Positions 48,247 to 60,377 of a DNA stretch of 64,000 nt are shown here, in pieces. The first letter of the stretch is position 1. Each line of letters opens with the position of its first letter. The notes beneath the pieces are model-generated. The model searched no databases. It was not told where the DNA came from and worked only from the letters and a program-made list of their open reading frames with translations. The DNA comes from Pomphorhynchus laevis. Taxonomy: Eukaryota > Acanthocephala > Palaeacanthocephala > Echinorhynchida > Pomphorhynchidae. A program made the position numbers and the translations under genes. The stretch is taken from NCBI GenBank assembly GCA_012934845.2, contig WNNJ02002826.1:62001-126000 (forward strand), in the 5' to 3' direction.

Positions 48247-51200
48247 TCCACTATCTAAATATATTTCATACTTCTTTCTTCGCTTCGCCTACTCCTAACT
48301 CTACCTCCAACGTATCACTTCTAAATAATTTACATCCTTTCGTCAAAACCATCTCCAGTAACATCTCCGATTAACCGATTCAACACTCCATTTTTGTCAC
48401 AAATGCTCCAACTTATCTTCAATCTCCATTGAGCACCCCTGGCATTCCCACGTTTAAGTGCTCTTTTGCAACTACTCCTACTAGCTCTGTTCGTCCACCA
48501 CATCCACGTAATTGTTTTCCTTCGCGCATTTGCTGTATTATCATATCTAACTTTAAGCTACTCGAATCTGCTTCTCCACAATCTCGCCTCGATGATGATG
48601 TATCTGCTTTCAGGTCTATCCTAGCAACCATTCTTCCTGATGATACTCCATCCCTCTTCACTAATATCGCTCCTGTATCTTTGATCCGTTTAAACAAATC
48701 CACTAAATCCAATCATCTTAGACCTCCACTCCTAAAAATCGTTTTTCGACATAGCTCGCATGCTTCCTTGGTACTCTCCTAACGTTTTAAACTTCTTACC
48801 ACTTCATCTACTTGTCGTATCTATCTTGACCGCTCCCCTTCCGAAATTACCCAGCTCAATCTAGCTCGCATTGAGAAACATCGACGTGAAACAAACGGTG
48901 AGTCATCTTTCTCTACACGTCAAATCAACGGAAATTTTCACGTTGTACACACAAGGCCAAAAATTAGATGGCGTCCCATCTCTCCCCCTTGTCTTCTTCG
49001 CTAGTCGATCTCGCTCTTAAGCGTGCTTTTCGTCTTAGTCTGTTCAACACTCGCTCCATTCTTCATATAGCTGATATGCTCCTTGATATATTCGATCAAT
49101 TATCTATCGATATTCTCTGCATTACCAATCCTGGCACTCTGACCCCGACGATCTTTCTATTCGTCATCTATGTCACTCAGGTTGTTCTCTAGTTGAATCA
49201 GCTCGTCAAATTGCCTCTCATACATCTACTGCTTCTAACCATGGCGGTATTATTGCCATTGCTCGTCATCCAATGTCTATACGAAACATTAACGACAACA
49301 TCCGTTACACCTCGTTCGAATTACTCATATGCAGATTATCAACTCATTTCCATCTGGAACTTGTGATTGTATACCGTCCAGGTGCAGCTGCCCCCTCATG
49401 TATCTTCTTTAACGACCATGCAGATCTTATGTCTCAATGCTCATTGTCTTATACTCCTTCTTTTGTTCTCAGTGACTTTAATGTTCGTCTTGATCGCCCG
49501 GCTGACTCTGACTATATCACTTTAACTAATCTTTTTTCTGATTTTAACTATAAATTACTTTCAACAAGCCCAACTCATATTCTCGGCGGTGTTCTCGACA
49601 TCATTGCTGTTCCTAACTGCTTCAATGACTACCTTCTTGTCAATTACTGATCCTGGTTTGTCCGATCATTTCCTTGTCACTCTTACTCTTACTCGTCCCC
49701 ATCCACCTTCTCCGCCTTTACCATTATCTACACCAAGTCGACCCTGGAAACTTCTCGATATTCCTATTCTCTGCACAGCCTTACTCAATTATTCACTATT
49801 TTCATTCTTCTTAACTATCTCTCCCGATGATATCAGCATTCTGTTTGATTCTGAACATATGTCTATCATTAATAACCTTCTGACTAGTCGAATCCGACGT
49901 TCTCAGCGCTTGCGCCATGCTCACTGGTTCGATTCTGACAGTAGTCTTTCTAAGCCTCGACTCCGTCACTCTTTTCGTGTATATAATCGCTGTCTTAAAT
50001 GTCCTCCCAACTTACTCACTCCAAATCTCCATGATTCCTACTTTTCTCTACGTCGTTCACATCATATTCTTATACGTACTAAACGTACTATCTTTTGGCG
50101 AAATCAACTCGAGTCATCTTCCAACTCTAAATCTCATTGGAAAATCTTAAACTCAATTCTTTCACGATCATCTACCCCTTGTAATATAAATAAATATACC
50201 CCTTATAATATTTAAATGATTACATCTACCCCTTGTAATATATAAATCGTGATGAATTTTCTTCTTATCTACAAACTAAGCTATCTAATTTACTTTCCCT
50301 ACTGCCCATAGCCCCCTTGTACCCACTCTCCTCTTTAAATACTTCCCTCCCATAACTATTCCACCTTATTCCCATTTCATCTGATTAAGTTTCTTCGGTT
50401 CAGCTGTCATTACCTAATAAAACCTCTCCCTATGACCCAATTCCCACTCACTTGCTTAAAAATATCTGCTCCTCTATATCACACTTCCTAACCACATTGT
50501 TCAACTCGTCCATCCGAAGCCGTACATTTCCTTCCATCTGGAAATGCGTCACTGTTCGTATTCTCTTCAAAAAGCAATATCTCGACCCCTCACTACCATC
50601 TTCGTACCATCCTATGTCGCTTCTCCCAACCCTCTCTAAACTCCTTAAGCGTCTCGTTCTCAAGCAAGTTAATACGTATCTCTTTCCTTCTAACATATTT
50701 CCTCCCTTCCAAGCCGCTTTTCGCTCTAATTACTCTACTGAAATTGCCTGTCTTAAAGTTTATAATGACTTACTCATCTCGCGCGATCATAAATTATGTA
50801 GTGTCATAGTTTCTCTTGATCTATCGTCTGCTTTTGACATCGTCGATCACTCGATTCTTCTCCATCGTCTTCGTCATGATTATGGCTTCTCTTTACCCAC
50901 TGTATCATGGTTTTCTTCATATCTATCAAACCGTACATTTCGCGTCTATTCTAACCCTTCTCTCCCATCCTTCATCCATCTTGACCGGTGTTCCACAAGG
51001 CACCGTATTAGGCCCTATGATTTACTCTCTTCTTCTCGGTGACTTGTCTTCGATTTCTCATACATTTAACTTTTATGTTATGCAATATGCTGATGGCATT
51101 CTCATCTATGATCACACACCTGCTTATCGTATTCATGTTCTTAGTGTTTCTGTTTCCAGCTGTATTGTCTTAATTTCCAATCATTTTTCTTCCCTTCGCC

Positions 51201-52010
51201 TTTCTCTGAATCCTGATAAATCTAAAATTATGTAGGTCCTACCTCAACGCTTCGGCTTAGAACCTCACTCCGTATCATTAAATTATACAATTCTCCATAT
51301 CGTTGATAATCTCGTTTTTCTAGGCTTCCATTTCGACAACCGACTTTCACTTAAACCTTTCGTTAGAGATAAAGTACGCTCATCTACCTTGATACTCCGC
51401 AATCTCTGTCAAGTACGTAGATTGATTGGTTTCCCTTCTTGTATGACTCTCATATCTTCTCTCGTTTTTCTAGACTCGATTATTGTCTCAGTCTATTTTC
51501 CAACTCACCTAAATCCACTCTTCTTCCTTTACAACGCATCATCAACGCAGCCGTCCGAGTTCTCCTCCGTCTTCGTCGTTTTGATCATACATCCCACAAT
51601 ATTGTTTCACTCGATTGGCCTACCATTTATTGTCGTGTTCTAATTCGTCTTCTTATCATTGTTTTTCTCCTTATAACTTCTCATACCCCTTCATTTCTCA
51701 ACCTTCCTTTTCTCGACAATTCTCGTACTGTGTATTGTGCTCTGCGTTCCCGTAATTCCGTTCTTTTACATGTCCCAAACTACTCTACCTCTTTTGGATT
51801 CCGCTCCTTCGTTGTGGCTGCTCCTCTCTTGTGGAATCATCTGCCCATTCATATCCGTTAATCAACATCAATACCATGCTTCAAACGCCAAATCCAATTC
51901 CATTTCAACAATTAACTAATTAATCTGTGACTTTTGCTGTTCTTTTTTTGTTAGTGATCATGTAAGCCGGCAGTTGGTACGCATTTGCGACATTAAATAA
52001 ATTATTATTT
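48247..52010 (+). mobile_element. L2-like LINE J, relative of family A, decayed
   Basis: ORF1 RRM-like part (48545-48965: SASPQSRLDDDVSAFRSILA, PPLLKIVFRHSSHASLVLS), endonuclease 48968-49880 (LSLFNTRSILHIADMLLDIF, SDFNVRLDRP, DPGLSDHFLVTL), RT 50430-51235 (SLDLSSAFDIVDHSIL, GVPQGTVLGPMIYSLLLGDL, QYADGILIYD) and C-terminus 51439-51861. The active site is YADG, not YADD. Frame changes at about 48780, 49190, 49650, 50960 and 51235. The 3' end keeps the CATGTAAGC...GTACGCATTTGC and TTAAATAAATT version of the family A tail. Older than family A copies 1, 2 and L. Confidence 0.85.
50452..51235 (+). pseudogene. LINE J reverse transcriptase
   Basis: Two overlapping frames (50452-51042 and 50816-51235) hold one RT: FLTTLFNSSIRSRTFPSIWK, PSSYHPMSLLPTLSKLLKRL, SLDLSSAFDIVDHSILLHRL, then after a shift GVPQGTVLGPMIYSLLLGDL and QYADGILIYDHTPAYRIH. 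Catalytic Asp-to-Gly change in YADG. Confidence 0.8.
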
Positions 52011-52400
52011 ATTGTCAATGTGTCAGCCACGATGTCGCGAATCTCGTTGTGTCGGATACTAGGCAGGGCATCCCGTTTACAGGAGATAGCATGTGTCATG
52101 TTCTGATTGTCGCCACTAATACAGTTTTTCGCCATACCCGTGGGAGGATCCAACTGTAGCGAGCAGCTAGAGCATCCCAAAACTCTCGACGTAAGATGAA
52201 GTTCCTGTTGTTCTAGTGATCGTACTGTAAGCCAGCTGGATGCACCCTTTAAAGCAGCAAACTGTAGGTATCTATACGTGCCTTCTGTACCAAACTCGTT
52301 TATCTCATTTAGTTTTGTTGCAGAACGGTTGTTTGATCTCGTACTACCGATGCTTGCTAGCATTGAATAGGCGATTTTCTGAACTATCAATTGACATGAC
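52011..52400 (-). mobile_element. Cys-rich-RT family fragment, copy 2 (C-terminal region)
   Basis: The minus frame encodes NRSATKLNEINEF, RYLQFAALKGASSWLTVRSL, CSSCSLQLDPPTG, HAISCKRDALPSIRHNEIRD and IVADTL. The WL-x..., CxxC, H...C...LPSIRHNEIRD arrangement aligns with the C-terminal domain at 30750-31010. It ends abruptly at the LINE J tail. Both ends are missing. Confidence 0.65.
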
Positions 52401-53480
52401 CGTTGTTCAAAGTGCCGAACTAACTCGCGCTATTGATGTAACACTACTGCTTTGTACTAGCATTGTAATGCTAGTAAACTTGCTGTGCATTTTTGGGATA
52501 AAACGATAGATTTTAGTGTTGTGGCAATTGTGCCTTGATAAGAAAAAACAGCTTTTTCTGCTTCTCCTGTTTTAGTGTTCACGTTTAAAGTTACAAGCTA
52601 ACCGGGCATCAAAACAATATGAGCAAATTAAAATTGACTGATGTTGTTCCAGTATACGACGGAACAGCAGACATCGAGGAATGGATAACCAAGTTTGATC
52701 TTGTAATTAAACTCCAGCAGTTGAGTAATGAAGAAGCAACTATATTGCCTATGCTGCTCCAATGCAGTGCACTTAATGTATATATGGAGATGGGCAATGT
52801 TGAAAGAGGAAAACCAGACGAAATCAAAAAGCGGCTGCGCCTTGTATTTGGTATAGATCCTTCCACTGCGTATGAGCGATTTATTGCAAGAAAATGGTTA
52901 GACGAGCCAGTCGATATTTTTCTGGCAGATTTGCGACGCCTAGCTAAAGCCGTGTCAATTTATAACGAGAATTTACCGAAGCGCGCGTTTGTAACTTCAT
53001 TTCCAGTTATGATAAGCAAATAATTACGTTCTGTAGTCGACGTCGAATCGGTATCCGTATAGGATTTGGCAAATCGTGCTAGATCATTAATCGCAGCAGA
53101 AAATAATAATATCGTGTGTCTTATGAAAGACGATTCAAACGTCGCTCAATTTCGAAGGGGCCGGACCAATAATTTCCGGCGCAAAACGGTACTTCGGTGT
53201 TGAACATGTGGGAAACTTGGCCACATTTCAAGATACTGACACAACCAACGTCAGGGAAACGAGGAAGGCAAACTTGGTATACCAGATCCAGCTTCGCCTA
53301 CACAATAATTTCCGGTGAGTTACCCATTATCTTCGTGACAATTGACGGCTACAAGCGAAAGGCATTTGTTGATAGTGGTTACAATCGTTCAATGATTCGA
53401 TCATCCCTAGCTTCGTGTCGAATATCACCAACAAAGGTCTATGACTTCTGCGGTCAATCAAAATTATGTATGGGATAATA
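52400..53480 (+). mobile_element. Ty3/Gypsy-type fossil fragment (gag to protease)
   Basis: Leader-like sequence, then gag from 52619 (VVPVYDGTADIEEWITKFDL, with a long helical region), a zinc-knuckle region around 53190 and an aspartic protease stretch around 53335-53385. Unrelated in sequence to the fossil at 21822-25650, so it is a second Gypsy lineage. RT and integrase are absent. It is broken in about four places and truncated where a LINE fragment begins. Age cannot be estimated without LTRs. Confidence 0.75.
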
Positions 53481-53496
53481 CATAATACATAATACA

Positions 53497-54424
53497 TAGT
53501 GGGCCAGGAGAGTTGGGCAAAATATGTGGATGTGTGGTCGAAGCGACAGAGACGAAAGGGCACTCGAAGGGCGGTGTTGATTATTCGTTGTAGGGGTAGG
53601 ATGATGGATTTTGGAGAATTGGCGAAAAGGCTAAGGCAGTAATCGATTTTAGGGAAAAGAAGCGATGATAGAAAAGACATACAAGAACGGAAGTCGATAA
53701 GGGGCAGATACGGCGGATGTCACGGGAAATTAAGTTAGATGAGCGGACCTTGTCACGGACGAAGGGTTTAAGGGAAAGGTGATCATCGAAATGGAAGCCT
53801 AAGAAAGTGAGATTGTGGACTATGGGGATGATAGATGAGGCAAAATGGACAGTGGGAGGAGATATGTTTGGTTTACGGGGGAGGATCCACATTATTTTGG
53901 ACTTTTCGGGGTTTAGAACGAGATGGAGATTGGAGAGACGTTTGTAGATAGAAGAAAGACAGTTGGAGGCAGAAATGCCGATATCGTGTATGCGATGTGC
54001 GGGTGCATGAGCATAGATTAGAATGTCACCGGCGTATTGCATGACGTTAAAGGAGTAAGGTTTGATAAACGGAGAGAGATCGACAAGCATACGAGAGAAA
54101 AGCAGGGGACCTAAAACTGAACATTGTGGGACCCCGCAAAAAATAAGAATGGGAGGGGAGGATAATGAATTAGAACAGACGCGAAAAGAACGGTCGGATA
54201 GATATGAGGCAAACCATGATACGGAGGAGGAAGAAAAGCCGTAATCATAACGAAGGCGAGAAAGGAGGACGGGGTGGTCGACATTGTCGAATGCGGAGGA
54301 GAGGTCGAGGGAGATGAGAACACTATATAGAGCCTTGTCTCGAGAAATGCGTAAGTCGTTGTACACTTTTATGCATGCGATTTCTGTCGAGTGATTATAG
54401 CGGAAAGCGGATTGGAAAGGAGTT
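53497..54424 (-). mobile_element. L2-like LINE, family A, internal fragment (K)
   Basis: Matches the RT region of family A from the AFRxNHSTEIACIKVYNDL block to the ...AQLSWPT region, and lacks both 5' end and 3' tail. RT carries GVPQCSVL and QYAGDILIY in place of GVPQGSVL and QYADDILIY, plus a frameshift in LSTSVLVCLF. All are shared with the copy nested at 58297-62063. The right side is bordered by TACATAATACATAATACATA. A fragment without a 3' tail did not arise by ordinary target-primed reverse transcription. Confidence 0.85.
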
Positions 54425-55215
54425 TCGTCCAGTAAATCCTGAAGTTGACCGCTGTGGCATAATGTAAGGCGTCTTTTTAGCGTTTTCCTTATCAAATGCA
54501 CCTACCATGATGGAATTCGTTGAAGTAGGCACTGACATATTACCGTAACTTATTTTAATGCCAGGTACTCTCCGTGTAACTTATCCGCAACTTTTTTGTA
54601 TTTTTCACTAATCAGATCGATGGACTGATCACTCTCTTTGCATAGGGGTAATGAGAGGAGATTTGGACGCCAAGCGATGACCTCCGAATATGCACTAGCA
54701 AGCTCGTGTCTATACGTAGGACGAAATGTATCTCTATATTCGACAGTATTAGAGTGTTCATTTCTTATCGATTCATGAACACATTGGTTCGCTACTCGGG
54801 ATTCTTGAGTTGAAGTACCCCCTTGTACTTTCATCATCAATTGGCAGTTGACGTGGGTTATCAACATTAGAGTTTTGGCTGTCGATCGGTTGTGCGGGGT
54901 CGGCACCTCCAAATTTTTGTAATTGTTGGCGATTCCTGCAATTAGGAGCCAGACAATCAACACATTTTTTATCCATTCTCTCACATCGACAACCTTGACA
55001 AACATCCTTATTTCCGTTACAATTGCAACATCGTGGCTGAGATGCGGTTTTTCCTCTGGGCATGTCAATAATTGTGTTCATGTGATTGTTTGCGTGGTTG
55101 TCGTTGGTTGTCTTCAAAGGTTCGTTGGTTGTCGTTGGTTGTCTTCAAAGGTTCGTTGGTTGTCGTTAATTTGTAAGTAGTTCAAATACAAAGTAGTATC
55201 TAATACTACTTTTTA
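54425..55215 (-). mobile_element. Cys-rich-RT family fragment, copy 3 (N-terminal region)
   Basis: The minus frame 55117-54773 contains MPRGKTASQPRCCNCNGNKD and CQGCRCERMDKKCVDCLAPN, aligning with the head at 27288 (MPRGKPSNTLKCCGCNGPNA). A second frame (54790-54550) continues with RDTFRPTYRHELASAYSEVI and AWRPNLLSLPLCKESDQSID, aligning with AIDAIYSEVISWRPNLYSLF. The 5' leader at 55080-55190 has tandem GTTGGTTGTCTTCAAAGGTTC units on the plus strand. The RT is absent. Confidence 0.75.
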
Positions 55216-55491
55216 ATACTACTTTTACTCGTCAATTCAAATAAGGAACCAGACGTAATAGATGCTTTAAGTTCGACTCGCATTTGGACACGAGGACATA
55301 GACATTCACGGACAGTGTATAAACAAAGAAGTAATATTAATGGCATCACTGTGATGGCAAACGACAAGGATAAAGTTACACCTGAGAATATTACTAATAA
55401 ATGGCCTTGACCTTTATCTGACATATTCGCGGAACACAATCCTAAGAACCACAATATACTGATTTCTACTCCTGTTCGACCAAAGAATGTA

Positions 55492-56064
55492 TTGAAGCAG
55501 CCTTTAAGTAGAACGCAGACAAGAGACGATGATAGAGTGTGCAATGATGTGGCAGTCGGAAATGAAAATGAACTGAAATCCAAGGATTTGACAGATAAGA
55601 CATTTGTTGAAATTATCAATATTAGGAATCGTGCTAGAAACAGAAATAATTGCGTAATTTTTGCTAACATCACTGAATCTTCTGCAACCAACGTTCAGAC
55701 CCGTGTGGATGATGACGTAGTTTCTATTGGTAAGGTCTTTTCGGATATATTCGTTCAGGGTGAAGAGAATATTGCGCGTAGTCTCAATGTCAAAAGCTTA
55801 TTTCGTCTTGATAAAAAAGCACAACATAAACCACGATTACTTAAAGTAGTATTTGATTCTGCAGATAATACAAGAGCAGTTTTAGCTAGAGGTTATCGCT
55901 TGAAAGGTAAGACGACAAAAATTTTTAAAGATCTCTCGGTTAAGGAAAGATTGTTGCTTAATAATGCTCGTGCTAATCTAGCATTTAGAAGATCGAATGA
56001 AGAGACTGATCTAATGATAAGAAATTTTCGAGTAGTTCGTCGGCGACCATTCGTGCGTTGGTGA
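55492..56064 (+). pseudogene. LINE G ORF1 C-terminal part (RRM-like)
   Basis: 190 codons from an internal Met; the same frame is open back to about 55412. NNCVIFANITESSATNVQTR, VKSLFRLDKKAQHKPRLLKV, IFKDLSVKERLLLNNARANL and MIRNFRVVRRRPFVRW are the RRM-like domain and basic tail. The PHD-like finger is missing because the element is 5'-truncated near 55215. Confidence 0.78.
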
Positions 56065-58296
56065 GTTTGGAGAGTTCTTCGAGGGATTCCTTTTTTACAA
56101 TTAGGACATCTAGCGCGCATTGATAGCACATCCAACATTACTTCTCAATTACCCTCTGCTTCTGGTATTAGTGTCGCCTAATCTAATTTAAGGAGTATTT
56201 TTCCAACCAAAATTTGGTGAACTTAAGGCATGGGTCATCTCAAATAAACCAGCGATCCCGGATCTCACTGAAACATGGCTGCATCGTGATATCCCCGATG
56301 GTGAATTGCTATTATGGGATATAATTTTGTGAAAGCTGATAAAGATTCTTGGAAGGGTGGAGGTGTTGCGCTATATATTACGGCATCCTTAAATATTACT
56401 TCCACTCGTAATTTTAAAAATGAACTAGGCACGTGTGAGTTTCTCTCAGTCATTGTTTCACACTTCGGAGGTCCCTTAGGTATTGCCGTGTGCTACAGGT
56501 CGCCGCAATCATCCGTATTGAATCATGAATTCTCTACACTAATTAGTCACTGTTCTGAGCTTGAAGAATATCTACTAGTTGGCGATTTTAATATACCCTC
56601 AGCTGGTCACATCGGGAATTATGTTTTGGATAGTAGTTCTTCCAAGTCAGATGTGGATTTGTGGAATTTTCTTACAAATGATCTCATGTTAGAGCAACAT
56701 GTGCAGTCGCCCACCAGATTCGCGCAAAACCAGGAATCTTGTCTAGATTTGGTATTTTCCAAATTAATTACAAGTGTGGGTAATATGAGCTATCAGAGTC
56801 CTATTGGATTGAGCGATCATTGCATGATCTTATTCAATTATTTTTATAGGTGTATGATCCCAAAAGTGGAAAATTTGATAGTGTCGAAAAGATCTTGGCA
56901 ACAAATTGATGAAGACTCATTACGAGAGGCGGCACTAAGAACATAATTCAACTGTGCTAGTGAAGACATTGAGGTAAGGTGGCATGTTATTGAATCAGGT
57001 TTAGTAGCTCTTGCAGATAAGTTTGCACCACTCCGTAGAGTACCAAAAAGTAAAGCTAAATACCCTCCTTGGTTTGACACTGAATTGCGATATGCTCTCA
57101 AACATAGGAATCATCTATTTGAACTAAGCCGTCATCAGAATAATTTTAAAAAGCGGTATACAATGTTCCGTAATTTCGTCAATCGCCTTAAGATTACAAA
57201 AAGGCAAAGGTTTGAAGATCAATTAGCTTTACAAATTGATACAGAACGAAAAAAAATTTTGGGCTTATGTGAAAGGATCCAGAGCTCTGCTACCAGCTAT
57301 TTCATCTTTAAGAGAGGTAAAACTCGAGTGACATCGCCAGACAGCATGGCAGAAGTGTTTGCATCCGCTTTTGAGATAACACCATATGCTTTCTCTAGCA
57401 TATGTGGAGATGCAACATCACAACAGGTAGAAATTGGTTCTCCAGTTTTAACGATAACAGCACATGAGGTTTTTGTTGAATTGGCTAGGTTATCTAGATC
57501 ATAAGCGGCAGGCCCAGATGATATTCACCCCAACTTCTTAAGTTACTTGCTCCTGTTCTGGCTGAGCCATTAGCCTCCATATTTGAGCTGAGCTTGCGCA
57601 TCTCGAAGTTACCTGCTGATGGGAAAAAGCGATTGTAGTACCAATTTATAAAAATGGTGAAAAAGATGATCCGAATAACTATAGGGCAATAAGTCTAACT
57701 AGTGTTGTATGCAAAGTGATTGAGCGCATACTAAACAGACGCATATATGATCATTTGAGTTCGCTGAGAATTCTCAATAATGCACAGCATGGATTTCGCC
57801 CTCGGAGTTCATGTCTTACAAACTTATTACATGCTCGCGAAGATTGAGTTAGACATGTTGCTAACGGGTACTGTATCGACGTAATATTTCTTGACTTTAG
57901 TCGGGCTTTTGATAGGGTGCCCCACAAAATGCTAATTTCCACCCTTGAGTCTTATAAAGTCAATCGCTCCATTATAAGCTGGATTCAAGATTTTCTTAAA
58001 GATAGATCCTTTGCTGTTCGTGTAGGTCAATGTCTATCGTCTTATCGTCCTATCACCTCAGGAGTGCCATAGGGATCAGTCTTACGCCCCTTGTTGTTTA
58101 ATATATTTATAAATCAGCTACTAGATTTAATTAAGGACTAGTGTTTTAGCTGTTGCCGACGATGTAAAGGAATGGAAATTGATTAAAACCAACAAGGATC
58201 GTAATGCCCTTCAAAATATCCTAAACATTGTTTATCGATGGTCTTTAAACACTGGAATTGTATTGAATATTAAAAAGTGTGCACATATGAGATTAG

Positions 58297-59198
58297 GTCT
58301 CATATGTGGTTTTTGTGCCAACAAACTAATCTGCAACCTTTCCAATAAGCAAATATCAACATCCAACAAGTCAACTCAAACTACCCCCGTCGTTTCTAAT
58401 GTCCTTTCTCCACCCACCGACCCTGTCACCATATACACTTCACATTCCATGTCATCTTCACTCCCCAACACCCCACGTCCCGCCCTTCCCGTCTCGTTTC
58501 TCAATAACTTGCATCCATCAATCAAAATCACCTCCACCAACCTCCAATATCCTTCCACTCATAACATTTCCTCACATCGCTTGCCACCCTCTTTATTATC
58601 ATTATCCTCTATGTCTCCCGTCGTCAAACCAAATCCCTTTAAATCATCAACTGCCAGCTCTTCTATCGTGATCTCACCTACTCACATCAGTCGTCCTCCT
58701 TTACGGAAGCGCTTTGCTTCTCGCGATCGTTGCGTCATTGTCACGAATATCACGCCTTCTAACTCCTTATCTCCACAAGCACGTCTGGACCACGATGTTT
58801 CCGCCTTCAGATCCATCCTATCGTCTATTGTTCCTGCGGATAAACCATCCTTTTTCAAGGACATTTCTCCTGTCGCATTCATCCGTCTAAACAAATCTTC
58901 TCAATCTAATCCTTCCCAGCCCCCTCTCCTAAAAATTGTTTTCAAGCATCGCTCTCACGCGTCTTCTGTCCTCTCTCAACGATTCAAACTCATGTCATCT
59001 TCAACAACTCGAATTTTCCCCGATCGCGCCCCTTCTGAAATCGCTCAAATCTCTTCAGCCTGCATCGAAAAACGCCGTCGCGAGGAAAACGGCGAAACAT
59101 CACTCTTCATCCGAAACATAGACGGAAATTTTCAAGTTGTCCACACCCGTCCAAAAATTCGATGGCGCTCCACCTCTTTTATGTGTCTTCTCCACTAG
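58297..59198 (+). CDS. LINE A copy L ORF1 (Ser/Pro-rich linker plus RRM-like domain)
   Basis: About 300 codons within the 339-codon frame that begins in LINE G at 58179. End of a PHD-like finger (GFCANKL), a long Ser/Pro/Thr-rich linker (about 58330-58680), then an RRM-like domain (RCVIVTNITPSNSLSPQARL, PVAFIRLNKSSQSNPSQPPL, KIVFKHRSHASSVLSQRFKL) and a basic tail ending in RPKIRWRS. This tail is followed by the endonuclease in another frame, showing that ORF1 and ORF2 touch or overlap as in the CR1-like copies. It is the only near-complete ORF1 of family A here. Confidence 0.75.
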
Positions 59199-60377
59199 AA
59201 TCTTTCGCCACAACACACGGTTTCCGCCTTGTCTCCTCAACACTAGATCTATTCTCAATAAATCCGATCTTATCCTCAACCTATTCGCCAAGCAATCCAT
59301 CGATCTCTTCTGCCTCACCGAATCCTGGCACTCAGATTCCGACGACCTTTCCAATCGCCGTCTGTCCCTGCCGGTTGCTCCCTAGTCGAATCCGCCCGCC
59401 CCCTAAGCTCATGCCCTTCTAAATTCTTTAATCATAGCGGCATCGTCGCATTCGCGCGTCACCCCGCGTCTCTTCGCAAAATCAATCACACTTTCAGTCC
59501 TTGCTCTTTTGAATTGCTCACTTCTCGTCATTCTAACCCGATCACTCTAGAGCTCGCCATTGAATACCGTCCTGGTTCATAAGCTCCTACATCTTTATTT
59601 TTTACCGAACTCGCTGACTTCCTTTCTCATTGTTCTTTGTCCTCAATCCCTTCACTCGTTCTAGGCGACTTTAATATCCGCCTAGACCGCCCCTCTTCCA
59701 CGGATTCCATCCGGTACATCAACATTCTATCCAACTACAATTACAAACTAATCTCCACTGCCCCACACACATATACTTGGTGGGGCACTCGACATCATCG
59801 CTGTCCCCGATCATTTTGCTGCCTACACCTCACTGTCCATCTCTGATCCTTGTCTATCCGATCACTTTCTTATCACCCTTGATCTCAATCACAACCACAT
59901 CCCTCCTCACACACCTACAATCCTACGTCGCCCTTGGAGAAATCTTAACATCTCCCTTCTCCGCTCTGCCTTACTCAAATCGTCTCTATCATTACCCACA
60001 ATAACATATTCATCTCCTCACGATCTCGCCTTTCTTTTCGACTCTGAACTCACATCCACTCTCGATATTCTCTTGCCCTTCAAGTCTCACCCACACCGTC
60101 GCTTGCACCGTGCCCCATGGTTTGACATCCAATGCCTACTCTCAAAGCGTCGACTCCGCCATGCTTTTCGAGTCTATCACCGCTCTCTCAGACGTGATTT
60201 CCGCTCGATCACTCCGTCTTTCCGTGATTCCTATCTTGCTCTTCGCCGGTCTCATCTCAACCTACTACGTACCAAATGCAACTCCTTCTGACAGCATAAA
60301 ATCATCACTTCATTCAACTCTAAGACTCTGGCATACTTTTAACTCAATCCTAGCTCGCTCCTCTTCGCCGTGCAACA

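Noticed and set aside
55206-55691. 161-codon minus-strand ORF with hydrophobic stretches that could suggest a membrane protein
   Set aside because: It is antisense to LINE G ORF1, which has clear family motifs on the plus strand.
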